NCBI GenBank assembly: GCA_910579955.1
Contig: CAJTWE010000026.1
Coordinates: forward strand, 1 to 39,291
DNA length: 39,291 nucleotides
Reading direction: 5' to 3'
From: an uncultured Ruminococcus sp.
Lineage (GTDB): Bacteria > Bacillota > Clostridia > Oscillospirales > Ruminococcaceae
The notes beneath the pieces are model-generated. The model ran no database searches, was not told the origin of the DNA, and saw only the letters and a list, made by a program, of their open reading frames with translations. The position numbers and the translations under genes were made by a program. Positions 1 through 8,849 of the stretch are shown here, one piece after another (position 1 is the first letter of the stretch; every line of letters begins with the position of its first letter).

Positions 1-129
1 CTATCATCCCACAGTCATCTCCGACTGTTGGATATCTCTCTGTTCTGTTTTATGAGCATCTGTCCGCCAGTGCGCGCCCTGACTAACAAATGTATTGATG
101 TTTTGATTTAATATTATTTAAAGTGAATT

Positions 130-534
130 TCAAAATCTCCACGAATGGGAGCGTTCATAACCGTAGCTGTTCTTCCACAAGCGGTCTTCCGCTTTCATCA
201 GAACACTGATTTCCCAGCGTTCATCCAGAAGTGTCTCCGTGTTAATGTGTGCGGCGGTCACTTTGTCCTTTTCGGCAACATGATGATAGGTATAGTCGGT
301 ACAGCAGACAAGGTTAAATCTTGTGCTGCGATGGGATTTTCTTGCTGTAACGGTTCCGTCACTGTACACTTCTATCTTTAGAGTGCCATCATCATACGAT
401 GCAAGCACAACCGCAGTCTTGTCCGCTGTATTCTGTTCTCCATTCATTCCGGCTTTGTATGCCTCAACAGCGGTAATCAGCTGACGAAGTGTCATGTGCT
501 TCCTCTCGTCCTGTGAGATAATTGTATTTTTCAT
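130..534 (-). CDS. Hypothetical protein, 134 aa
   Basis: Open frame of 134 codons starting ATG at 534 on the minus strand, preceded by a GAAAGGAC-like ribosome site. No family is recognised. The protein is soluble, with no signal peptide or membrane segment. The N-terminal half looks helical (TLRQLITAVEAYKAG); the middle reads like a small beta-rich domain (VVLASYDDGTLKIEVYSDG) with a Cys pair (VCCTDY) and a Trp-rich end. It is transcribed away from the Hachiman genes, after a leader of about 230 nt if the TACAAT-like -10 at 777-782 is used. Nothing in the sequence allows a function; an accessory protein of a mobile element is only a guess. Confidence 0.5.
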   Translation of the reverse strand: MKNTIISQDERKHMTLRQLITAVEAYKAGMNGEQNTADKTAVVLASYDDGTLKIEVYSDGTVTARKSHRSTRFNLVCCTDYTYHHVAEKDKVTAAHINTETLLDERWEISVLMKAEDRLWKNSYGYERSHSWRF

Positions 535-599
535 GATAAGTATGTCCTTTCAAATCGATAGTAGAGTGCGTATGCCGCCGACTGGCAGCTACAGAAACA

Positions 600-712
600 G
601 CCGGATGCATACGGAAGAAGAACATACAGCTATTTCTACCGTCCACAGCATATAGCTGTGGATACTGGAAAAATAGTTCTGTATGAACTTCCATCTGCCG
701 TATGCATCCGGC
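600..712. repeat. 113-bp imperfect inverted repeat (large stem-loop)
   Basis: The outer arms GCCGGATGCATACGG (600-614) and CCGTATGCATCCGGC (698-712) are perfect complements. Inward, the arms keep pairing with small bulges (ATACAG opposite CTGTAT, CTATTT opposite AAATAG). The centre is a perfect short stem, CCACAGC-ATATA-GCTGTGG. It lies in the presumed leader of the minus-strand gene at 130-534. It lacks a T-run typical of an intrinsic terminator, so a structured leader or a palindromic mobile unit is more likely. Confidence 0.75.
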
Positions 713-812
713 ATATGGGTGTTATTTTCAGTTTTGGAAAGCAGCTCTGTGACTGCCTGTCCTTGACTGTATCTCTATTGTAACATATCCAACGAAAAAT
801 CACCATGCAGCA

Positions 813-845
813 GACTTGCAATGAACTTGCACTAAACTTGCACTG
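813..845. repeat. Three tandem 11-bp repeats
   Basis: Three head-to-tail units, GACTTGCAATG, AACTTGCACTA and AACTTGCACTG, occupy exactly 33 bp. The 11-bp period places each unit on the same DNA face, as in cooperative regulator sites. They lie between the divergent hamA promoter (897-925) and the likely promoter of the minus-strand gene near 777-805, so they may control either. No regulator is assigned. Confidence 0.6.
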
Positions 846-896
846 GATAAAAAACTGAAAGAAACAATATTTTCGACATAAAAAATGAAACAGTAC

Positions 897-925
897 TTGA
901 AATTTTTGGAAAAATATGCTATAAT
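897..925 (+). promoter_or_regulatory. Promoter of the Hachiman operon
   Basis: TTGAAA at 897-902 and TATAAT at 920-925 are separated by 17 bp. The predicted transcript start is near 932, which excludes the ATG at 932 as the hamA start and leaves a leader of about 70 nt to the ATG at 1001. Confidence 0.75.
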
Positions 926-1000
926 ACATATGTGGATTTGTGTAAATTGAACAGGACGAAAACAACACTGTCAATGTTTCATATGAGGGGAGATAAAATA

Positions 1001-2443
1001 ATGGTTCTATGCTTTGCTGTACTTGTCAAAATATTGCTTTTATGTTCCAATCAAGGTACCACACAAAAAGTTATTTGTGCAAGACTGCTGTCATCAATCA
1101 ATTCCAAATATGGATACGAACTTGAAGCAGACGAAAGCACGATAAGCAAGCTAATGACATGCAAAGTCGGGTTATCTCCTGAAGAAATCGTAAATGTGAT
1201 ATCGGTTGCCAACTTTGAAGGTGTAAAGCACAATATTTTAGCGGAAATAGTACCGCTTTTAAATAGGAATACACTTCCATGTGGTCTTGTTGCATTGAAA
1301 TACGTTATCGATCAGGACGAAAACATTGATTCAAATTCAGTGATCGGATTCAAAACAGTGGATGAAATAACTCAGCTTACAAATGTCGACATTGCTGATT
1401 GCATCACAAACCTCTTATACTACACTGTTTTGGGGATACATAACACTAAGGGCGCATCTACAATCAAACTCGTTACAAAAGAATATATAAATGGATTTCA
1501 ATCACAGGCTGGAGCTGTCAGCTTTATTCAGGACAGTAGAAGTGTGCCTGCTGAACTTTCAAAAACGCTTGTAAACAGCAATTTCAATGATGTTTTTACA
1601 AAAGTCAGAAGCAAAGCTGCATTGAAACTGAGCAACAGAAGCGGAATAGAAATGTACTATCTGGATATAGCGGAGTCATGTTTTGATTACTGTGAACTCA
1701 GTGACTATCTTCTCAGTTGCGTTGGTCGGTATGTCTACTCACGTACAGAGGTTCAGCGGTTGATTGATAAATATAATAAAACAGATTCTATTTGTCTGAG
1801 GGCTGTTAAAGCAATGAATAAAAACGGGAATGCTGACGAAAAAGGTTCTGGAAATGAACTGGGTGATATGCTGATTTATTCTTTTCTGGAAGAAGTACTG
1901 AATGCACCGAAAATACTCAGTAAAGTTGAAATTCGTGGTAAACAAAGTAAAAGCGATGGTATTCATTTATTAAAGTATGATGAAGGCGGGCAGACAAAAT
2001 ATCAATTGATATTTGGAACATCAAGCATTCATGACAGCATTTATGAGGCATTGGATGAGGTGTTTGAAATGCTGCTTCAAATCAAAAGCGGAAACAAGGA
2101 CGAGCGTGACACTGTCGATATTGCACTTTGCAATAATACCTTTGATGAATCGACAACGGAATTACTGAAAACTATTTTGATTCCGCAAAAAGGAAAACCT
2201 AAAATCCCTATGGCTTTTGGTATTTTTGTTGGTTACTCTGTCGGTGTCTCCAATAACAATAATGACGAACTTTTCACAGAAGTTCAGAAAAAGATGCAAC
2301 GGGATATTGAAGATGTAATTCCTTACATATCCAGTAAAGTACGCGATATGGGGCTTGAATCCTACTCCTATTATTTATATTTTCTGCCAATGAATCACGC
2401 AGAGCAGGACAAAAAAGCGATAATGGAAGAACTGATGAATTGA
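1001..2443 (+). CDS. hamA: HamA-like protein of a Hachiman defence system
   Basis: 480 aa from ATG 1001, chosen because AGGGGAG lies 8 bp upstream and an in-frame ATG at 932 coincides with the transcript start. The C-terminal half (about residues 215-480) reads as a DUF1837/HamA domain: ELGDMLIYSFLEEVLNAPK, SKVEI, SDGIHLL, then FGTSSIHDSIYEALDEVFE. In characterised HamA (from memory) the last block contains an E-x-K nuclease pair, roughly GE-x-K; here it reads GTSS, so the acidic and lysine residues appear replaced by T340 and S342, while the preceding Asp (D319) is kept. The N-terminal 200 residues are extra compared with usual HamA of about 250-300 aa and contain an HTH-like stretch (STISKLMTCKVGLSPEEIV). 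Only 13 bp separate it from hamB. Known role of the family: effector that acts with the HamB helicase against phage. Nuclease activity of this copy is uncertain. Confidence 0.8.
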   Translation: MVLCFAVLVKILLLCSNQGTTQKVICARLLSSINSKYGYELEADESTISKLMTCKVGLSPEEIVNVISVANFEGVKHNILAEIVPLLNRNTLPCGLVALKYVIDQDENIDSNSVIGFKTVDEITQLTNVDIADCITNLLYYTVLGIHNTKGASTIKLVTKEYINGFQSQAGAVSFIQDSRSVPAELSKTLVNSNFNDVFTKVRSKAALKLSNRSGIEMYYLDIAESCFDYCELSDYLLSCVGRYVYSRTEVQRLIDKYNKTDSICLRAVKAMNKNGNADEKGSGNELGDMLIYSFLEEVLNAPKILSKVEIRGKQSKSDGIHLLKYDEGGQTKYQLIFGTSSIHDSIYEALDEVFEMLLQIKSGNKDERDTVDIALCNNTFDESTTELLKTILIPQKGKPKIPMAFGIFVGYSVGVSNNNNDELFTEVQKKMQRDIEDVIPYISSKVRDMGLESYSYYLYFLPMNHAEQDKKAIMEELMN

Positions 2444-2456
2444 TGGGAGTAGAAAA

Positions 2457-5057
2457 ATGAATAAGAAAAACACACTTGGATATGCGATTTTTAATGGCAT
2501 TGAAAGAAATGAATACCTGAATGAACTGTATGATGCACTTCTTTTCAATTACTGCCGTCATATATTTCATTCGTCCTCTGATAAAAAAGAGCTTGACCTG
2601 AACGATCTGCTTCGCTTTGCGGATCTGCTGTCAAAATCCATTAATGTTGACAATTCAGAAATGCATCATTCTCTTGCGCAAGAAATCGTTACATTGCTGG
2701 GTATACTTGAACCGGATAATTTACTTATAAAGGATACGGTCGGTTCAGTGCTGAGTCAATTGAACAATTATCTCGGATTAAGCCATGCAGCGCCGGATTA
2801 TTATGAACCGTCCATTCTCGAACGGATAACAAATGAATACGAAAAATCGCTGCTGCAGATTCCCTTTGAACAGGACAAGTATTTTTTGCGTTCTCAGAAA
2901 TATGTTTACGATCACATGAATGAAGAAGTATTTTTCAGTTATTCCGGTCCCACATCAATGGGAAAGTCATTTGTGATGCGTACATTTATCCGTGATAAAA
3001 TAAAAAAGAACGACAACTGCAATTTTGCAGTCATCGTTCCGACCAGGGCATTGATAAATGAAATTTTCAGAGCATTGGCAGAAGACATGTCGTGCCTACT
3101 TCGTGAGCATGATTATAGGATCGTTACTTCTTACGGCAATTCTATTGTGAAGGATAAAAATAAGCACAGGTATATCTTCGTTATGACGCCTGAAAGAATG
3201 ATGTATCAGCTGATTGAATATCCCGATATTTCAGTAAATTATGTTTTTATTGACGAGGCGCAGAATATCTCTAAAAAAGATGGAAGAAGCGCTTATTATT
3301 ATCAGATCGTCAATATGTTGATGCAGAGCAAAACGCAGCCGCATATTATTTTCGCATCGCCGCATATTCCGAATCCGGAAGTCTATCTGGGCGTAGCTGC
3401 TGCAAATGTGGAAGCGAAAAGTCTGTCATCCGTGTTCACTCCGGTCAGTCAGGAAAAGTTTCTGATCGATATGAATAGCGGAACATACGGCTATTATAAT
3501 CCGCTGTCTGCACAATTAAAAACAGTAGGAAAATTCCCTGAAATGTCACTCAGCATGGTTGTAAATCAATTCGGTGCAGGCAAGCGGAATCTTGTTTACT
3601 GCAATTTTAAGTCTACTGTTGTTTCTTCGGCGGTGAGATATTCAAAATTATTAAAGCCTGTAAATTATGCAGAACTAATTGAATTTGCACAGGAGATCAG
3701 GGAGCAGATCCATCCCGATTATTACCTTGCATATACCGTTGAGCGAGGCGTAGCATTTCATGTTGGCTATATTCCACCGAATATCCGTATTCGTATTGAA
3801 GAACTGTTCCGAAAGGAAAATGGCGGTATCAACGTGATTTTCTGTACCAGTACCTTGCTTGAAGGTGTAAATATGCCTGCGGATAATCTGTTCATTACTG
3901 ATTACAGAAATGGTTATAGCTCTCTGTCCGATGTGGAATTCCGCAATCTGACGGGACGTGTTGGCAGACTTCAGTACAGTCTTTACGGAAATGTATTTTT
4001 GATTTGCATGAAGGATGAGGAGATTTCTCCTCAGAGCTATGTTGAACTGCTGCAAAGCGGCATAAAAAAGCAGACTCTTTCTGTTTCCGATTTAAGTGAT
4101 GAGGTAAAGCAATATATTGTAAAATCTCTTGCTCTGGGAACTACAAAGCTGACACAGCTTGCAGAGCAGTCTGACAGCGAATTTGCATTAATGCGTAAAA
4201 CAGCCGGAATTTTGCTGCGTGATATTATGAGCGGCAGATCAAGTATGGTTCGTCGGGAATTTGAAGAACTGCTGTCTCCCGAAAAAATCAAAGCGATCAG
4301 AGAAACCTTTGCCTCTCGTGATAACGAGCCGGATGATGATATTAATGTATCTCTTGACCAGATAGACAGACTGAATGAAGCAATAAAGAACGGTCTGCGT
4401 TATCCTCAAATCAGACAGTATCCGGGAGAGGATGAAGATACATATCACATTGAGTATAATGACATTCTTGATTTTCTCAATAAGCTGTACAATATCTTTG
4501 ATTGGGAAAACTACGAAAAGGGTGATCTTGGAAATCGAAATTCACTGAAATATTATGCAAGATTGCTGCTGCAATGGCTGAGCGGCGGAGGCATAAAATA
4601 TATTATAGAGCAATCTATTTCATATCATCGTGATACACATAAAAGGCTATACTTTAGTAAGAATAATTGTCCTGTTTACGACGGTTCTGTAGAACACAAT
4701 AATAAAGTCATTGAGAAATGCTTTGGAGATTATAACAATATTATTGATTTTAAGCTGAAAAACTATTTCAAGCGTTTTTCGGACGAGATCAAAAGGCAGT
4801 TTGGCGTTGAGTCATTCTCTAACGACTGGTATGAATTCATTGAGTATGGGACTCGGAATAGATACCGAATTCAGCTGCAAAAAGACGGCTTTTCTTTTGA
4901 GGCAGCGTTATATTTATACGCTAACAGAGGTTTGTATCTTGCTAAAAGGAATGGCGAATTGAAAGTTAAAATCGGTGTTTTGAACTGTCCAAAAATCAGC
5001 GTCAAAAGAGAGGCGGATATTGTTTTCAATAATATGCCGGAGTTGTTTATCCGCTAA
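2457..5057 (+). CDS. hamB: HamB-like DEAD/DEAH helicase of a Hachiman system
   Basis: 866 aa, ATG 2457 with GGGAG 7 bp upstream. Superfamily 2 helicase: motif I GPTSMGKS (164-171), motif II DEAQ (266-269), motif III-like FASPHIPN, the ECTSTLLEGVN-type motif V block (here FCTSTLLEGVNMPADNLFI) and motif VI NLTGRVGR (497-504). About 350 residues follow the helicase core and match no domain I can name. Length and position right after hamA fit HamB, which in the family senses damaged or phage DNA and releases the HamA effector. Key ATPase residues are intact. The operon ends here; 150 bp without a clear terminator follow. Confidence 0.85.
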   Translation: MNKKNTLGYAIFNGIERNEYLNELYDALLFNYCRHIFHSSSDKKELDLNDLLRFADLLSKSINVDNSEMHHSLAQEIVTLLGILEPDNLLIKDTVGSVLSQLNNYLGLSHAAPDYYEPSILERITNEYEKSLLQIPFEQDKYFLRSQKYVYDHMNEEVFFSYSGPTSMGKSFVMRTFIRDKIKKNDNCNFAVIVPTRALINEIFRALAEDMSCLLREHDYRIVTSYGNSIVKDKNKHRYIFVMTPERMMYQLIEYPDISVNYVFIDEAQNISKKDGRSAYYYQIVNMLMQSKTQPHIIFASPHIPNPEVYLGVAAANVEAKSLSSVFTPVSQEKFLIDMNSGTYGYYNPLSAQLKTVGKFPEMSLSMVVNQFGAGKRNLVYCNFKSTVVSSAVRYSKLLKPVNYAELIEFAQEIREQIHPDYYLAYTVERGVAFHVGYIPPNIRIRIEELFRKENGGINVIFCTSTLLEGVNMPADNLFITDYRNGYSSLSDVEFRNLTGRVGRLQYSLYGNVFLICMKDEEISPQSYVELLQSGIKKQTLSVSDLSDEVKQYIVKSLALGTTKLTQLAEQSDSEFALMRKTAGILLRDIMSGRSSMVRREFEELLSPEKIKAIRETFASRDNEPDDDINVSLDQIDRLNEAIKNGLRYPQIRQYPGEDEDTYHIEYNDILDFLNKLYNIFDWENYEKGDLGNRNSLKYYARLLLQWLSGGGIKYIIEQSISYHRDTHKRLYFSKNNCPVYDGSVEHNNKVIEKCFGDYNNIIDFKLKNYFKRFSDEIKRQFGVESFSNDWYEFIEYGTRNRYRIQLQKDGFSFEAALYLYANRGLYLAKRNGELKVKIGVLNCPKISVKREADIVFNNMPELFIR

Positions 5058-5208
5058 TCGGTAAAATCTGACAAAAACATTATATTTTCAATTTCCGGAT
5101 AAGATGAAGATATGCTTGACAGACGGAATCGTGATAGAATGTGAGAAATGGCGTGAACTGAGATATGAGGGGTAATTATTCCTCTGTACGAAGATAGGAG
5201 GAATCGTG

Positions 5209-6090
5209 ATGAAGCCGAAAAGCAATCAAGGCAGAGAATATTTTGCTGTGATAGATACCGAAACCACTTGGAACGATGAAGTGATGTCGATTGGCATTGT
5301 GATAGCCGATTCGGTTTCCTTCGTACCAGTAGATAAAAAATATTATATCCTTACTCCAGAATGTAATTTTGATGGAATGTACTCTTATGTCATGCTTGTG
5401 AAAGGAATCAAGGTTGATTTAAAAAGCTCCCGTCTCGCTGTGCTGAAGAACCTTATAGACACATTACAAACTTATCATGTCAAATCCATATTCGCCTATA
5501 ATGCTTCATTCGATTATAAGCACTTGCCAGAACTGCAAAAATACATGTGGTTTGACATCATGAAACTTGCGGCATATAAGCAGTATAATAAGAAAATCCC
5601 AGAAACTGCTGAATGCTGGGGTACAGGAAGGCTTAAGAGAAATTATGGTGTCGAACCTATTATGCGAATGCTTTCGGGCAACTGTGGATACTGCGAAGTT
5701 CATAACGCAATATGTGATGCTGTTGATGAACTGAAAATTATAAAATTGCTTGGACATGCAATAGAAAAATACAACTGTGCTCAGATCAATCCAGTGAAAA
5801 AATCAATGTCGAAACGCACATCAGAGCTAAGAATGGTTCACAAGCCTCAAACACCTTTGGAAATTGAACCTTGTGAAATCGAAGAAAGCATTAAAAAGCG
5901 TATTATAGCAGACTGTAAGTATGCAGTAGGAAATGGAATCAAACACAAGGCATTTGGATACGGTATTATCCGAAATATTGAAGTAATAAATGAGGAAATC
6001 CTGTTACTTATTGTCAGGTATGAGACGGTAGGTGTCAGCCGGCATTTGCTTCCTGACGATGAACATGATATTACACTCATAAACAAATAG
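5209..6090 (+). CDS. DEDDh 3'-5' exonuclease with UvrD-type C-terminal tudor-like domain
   Basis: 293 aa from ATG 5209 (AGGAGG 7 bp upstream; a GTG three bases earlier is also possible). ExoI is VIDTET (D16, E18), ExoII YNASFD (D102) and ExoIII H165 with D170 (HNAICD), so all DEDDh catalytic residues are present. The domain ends near residue 190. After a basic linker, the last 60 residues (IKHKAFGYGIIRNIE...LLLIVRYETVGVSRHLLPDD) resemble the H-x3-FG-x-G-x-V tudor-like tail found at the end of UvrD/PcrA helicases. The next gene is a UvrD-like helicase without that tail, so the two proteins may work as one complex. Likely role: DNA end processing in repair or defence (inference). Confidence 0.75.
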   Translation: MKPKSNQGREYFAVIDTETTWNDEVMSIGIVIADSVSFVPVDKKYYILTPECNFDGMYSYVMLVKGIKVDLKSSRLAVLKNLIDTLQTYHVKSIFAYNASFDYKHLPELQKYMWFDIMKLAAYKQYNKKIPETAECWGTGRLKRNYGVEPIMRMLSGNCGYCEVHNAICDAVDELKIIKLLGHAIEKYNCAQINPVKKSMSKRTSELRMVHKPQTPLEIEPCEIEESIKKRIIADCKYAVGNGIKHKAFGYGIIRNIEVINEEILLLIVRYETVGVSRHLLPDDEHDITLINK

Positions 6091-6114
6091 CTCATCTAAA
6101 GGAGTGTTGATAAT

Positions 6115-8214
6115 ATGAACCCAATTCATCTGTCCGATGAACAGCAGCATTTCGTGAATCAAGCTTTAAAAGGAAATAATATCCTTGTGAATGCTTGCAT
6201 CGGCAGCGGAAAAACGACGGCGATCCAGTTGCTTTGCAACAAGCTTCCCAAAAGCCAAAGAATCCTGTATCTTACATATAATAAGCTGCTAAAGCTTGAT
6301 GCACAAGCAAAAATCAAAAACCCGAATGTCAAGGTACAGAATTATCATGGAATTGCGTGGTATTATCTGCACAAAATCAATATATCGACTGGTGTAGGTG
6401 ATCTGATTACTCGCTTTAATGAAGTGAAGCCTCCGATTGACTATTATGATGTGCTGATTATAGATGAATATCAAGATATCGAGACAGAACTTTCGTTCCT
6501 TCTGGAATACATTAAGTCTACCAATCCCGGAATGCAAATCATCGCAGTTGGTGATATGCAGCAGAAAATATATGACAAAACAAATCTGAATGTTTCGGAA
6601 TTTATCAATCAGTTCCTTGGCAAGCATCTGGATTTAGAATTTACACAGTGTTTTCGGCTTTCAGCCAACTTAGCAGAAAGGCTTGGAAGAATATGGTGTA
6701 AGAAAATCAAAGGAGTCAATTCCGATTGTATTGTTGAAGAAATGAACATGACTCAGATCGTTGACTTTCTGTCAACACAAAGGCCGCAGGACATTCTTTG
6801 TCTCGGCTCAAGAAACGGCGACCTGTCAAAAACGCTGAACACGCTTGAACAGGAACACTCGTCTGCTTTTAATAAACGAACTGTTTATGCCAGTATTTCT
6901 GACAATGACTCTATCAGTTCGGCTCAGCCTACTCCGGATACTGCGATATTTACTACATTTGACAGCAGCAAAGGGCTTGAGAGAAAAGTTTGTGTCATAT
7001 TCGATTATACAGAGAGCTATTGGCAAGTCCGCATTTCAAAGCCGCAGCAATCTTACGAAATACTGAGAAATATCTTCTGTGTTGCGGCAAGTCGGGGAAA
7101 GTCAAGAATCATCTTTGTAAATAGTGGGGAAAAAATGTTGTCAGAAGCAACTCTTTCAACAAGGGTTGATGCAAATCAAAACCTGTCTGATGTTGATATT
7201 TCTTCCATGTTCGATTTTAAATATCGTGAAGATATAGAGACATGCTTTTCTTTGCTGAAGGTTGAATCTATTGCAGAAAAAGATCACAGCGTAATTGAAG
7301 TTAAAAGTACTGATGGGATGATTGATCTGTCGCCTTGTATCGGCATTTACCAGGAAGCCATGTTTTTTGATACCTATGAGATCGATAAAGCAATAGAAAT
7401 GTATATCTCACTCCACGATAACAAGAAAACATTATGGACAGACAAAGTTAAAAAATCAAGTCTTGAACAAAAAATACTGTTCTTGGTATCCTTGGAAACA
7501 AATCAAGACCGCTACAGAACACAGGTGGAGCTGCCGTTTGTAAATGAAGAAGCAGCTAATCAAATTGCGGATCGTTTATTCACGAGACTTCAGCATAATG
7601 AAAACGCGCAGGTAGGCTGTCGTATACCATTTTCAGATAAGAATGGTGGGAACAAGCTGTTCGTAGCGGGCGGTTTTGCTGACGTTGTGAAAGACAGCAT
7701 CGTATATGAGCTTAAATTTGTATCTGAACTGTCTCACTAGCATTTTCTTCAGTGTGCCTGTTATATTGTTGCTCTGGGTCTTGAAAAGGGAATTCTTTGG
7801 AACACTCGTGATAATACTGCTTACGAGGTCAGTGTTCCCGATAAGAAGAAATTTCTTGATGCGGTGGCGAATGCTATTACCAAGAATAAGATTACAGCTT
7901 ATTATAAACCATCTGCGGTTAGATCAAATCCGATGAGCGTTCGGTCAGAACAGCGAATAACTGAAACTGCTATAAAGCAAGTGGATTCACCTAAATTAAA
8001 GAAAGGTCTGAAGCAGGAACGGTATGAGATCGGATATGAAGATGTAAAAGACCTTTTTACACAGCAGACTTCCATAATTCGTGACCGCTATAAGAACCGA
8101 TGGGTGAAGTGCGAAAGGTGCAGTTCAATCAAACAGGATGTGGAGTTTGCTTCATATGGCGGACAAGACCATGTCAATCTTGGCGTTTGCAGCGAATGTA
8201 GCCGAAAGTCATAA
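6115..8214 (+). pseudogene. SF1 (UvrD/Rep-like) helicase-nuclease-zinc ribbon gene, interrupted by an in-frame TAG at 7738-7740
   Basis: From ATG 6115 (AAAGGAG upstream) a 541-aa frame ends at TAG 7738-7740, but the same frame continues without interruption to TAA 8212-8214, and the downstream part is clearly the rest of the protein. Domains: Walker A GSGKT (30-34), motif II DEYQD (117-121), GDMQQKIYD, the CFRLS arginine block, TFDSSKGLE and AASRGKSR. Then comes a RecB-like PD-(D/E)XK nuclease with D523 and E532-L-K534. The stop falls between that E-x-K and the Q-x3-Y motif (HFLQCACY) just after it. The C-terminus holds two CxxC pairs (CERC, CSEC), a zinc ribbon. Intact length would be about 699 aa. 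As read, the product keeps the helicase but has a truncated nuclease. A nonsense mutation or a sequencing error are both possible; downstream ATGs could restart only the tail. Confidence 0.8.
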
Positions 8215-8532
8215 ATGCAATCTCCTTTGTACAAATGCAGATGTTGAAATCGCAGAAGAGAAACTCAAAGGGGAGCATGTATATCGATTCTTGGTAGTTC
8301 TACGGATAAACCGATTTTCAAAATCAAAAGACAGCAAATACAAAGACAAGATCGGGAATTAAGGATGCAGGATGTTGGATATCGAATTGCTGGTAAATTC
8401 AAAAGAAGCTGTTTTGAGGATGTAAAGCAAGGTGATGACGATGGAGAATGCACTTGTGTATACAGTAAAACACTATCACCATTTCTGAGTAGGATTATTG
8501 AAAATCGTATTAGAGGTAACGGAAAGAAGTAG
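8215..8532 (+). pseudogene. Possible small gene with in-frame TGA
   Basis: An ATG directly abuts the TAA of the previous gene (TAAATG). Its frame reads MQSPLYKCRC, hits TGA at 8245-8247, then stays open for 94 codons to TAG 8530-8532 with protein-like composition. An internal ATG at 8365 could give a 55-aa product (MQDVGYRIAGKFKRSCFEDV...). No family is recognised. A decayed third member of the exonuclease-helicase operon, or a short real gene at 8365-8532, are the two readings. Confidence 0.35.
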
Positions 8533-8537
8533 ATAAT

Positions 8538-8846
8538 ATGAAAGTTGAGTTTAAAGATTCTGTTTTTGGTTACTCACTTTATGTGGATATAAGCCAATTC
8601 TTACTTGCAAAAGAATCGGAAGAAGAAATGGATAGCCTGTATAGATCCGTATATGCATTTTACTCCACATTTTGCTTTGGCTTCTGTGTTGATGAGATAT
8701 ATGACCATATCTGCGAGCAAATCAGCAAACGCGGAAAAATCATCTTCACCTGTGGCAGAAAAGACAATACGTTTGAGAAATATGTTGAAATATACGCACT
8801 GTGCAACAACAATTTAAAGAAAGTATATTCAAATAAGGAGAATTAA
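8538..8846 (+). CDS. Hypothetical protein, 102 aa
   Basis: Starts ATG 8538 five bases after the previous frame, with a weak GGAAAG site. An acidic soluble protein with a beta-like N-terminus (VEFKDSVFGYSLYVDISQF), a helical segment and several Cys and Tyr residues. I do not recognise a family. Three bases separate it from the Ada-type gene, so it is probably part of the same transcript. Confidence 0.5.
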   Translation: MKVEFKDSVFGYSLYVDISQFLLAKESEEEMDSLYRSVYAFYSTFCFGFCVDEIYDHICEQISKRGKIIFTCGRKDNTFEKYVEIYALCNNNLKKVYSNKEN

Positions 8847-8849
8847 GCC

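Noticed and set aside
61..85. GC-rich stretch near the left edge as an oriT or attachment site
   Set aside because: No paired structure with recognised nick motif and no relaxase in view; too little sequence to support it.
932..1000. Earlier in-frame ATG for hamA at 932
   Set aside because: It coincides with the expected transcript start of the TTGAAA/TATAAT promoter and has no ribosome site; ATG 1001 has AGGGGAG at proper distance.
5114..5145. TTGACA at 5114 as a promoter for the exonuclease gene
   Set aside because: The only good -10-like box (TAGAAT) is 13 bp away, too close for a normal promoter.
8245..8247. TGA as a selenocysteine codon in CRC-TGA-NRRR
   Set aside because: No redox family match and no evident SECIS-like hairpin just after the codon; a nonsense codon is simpler.
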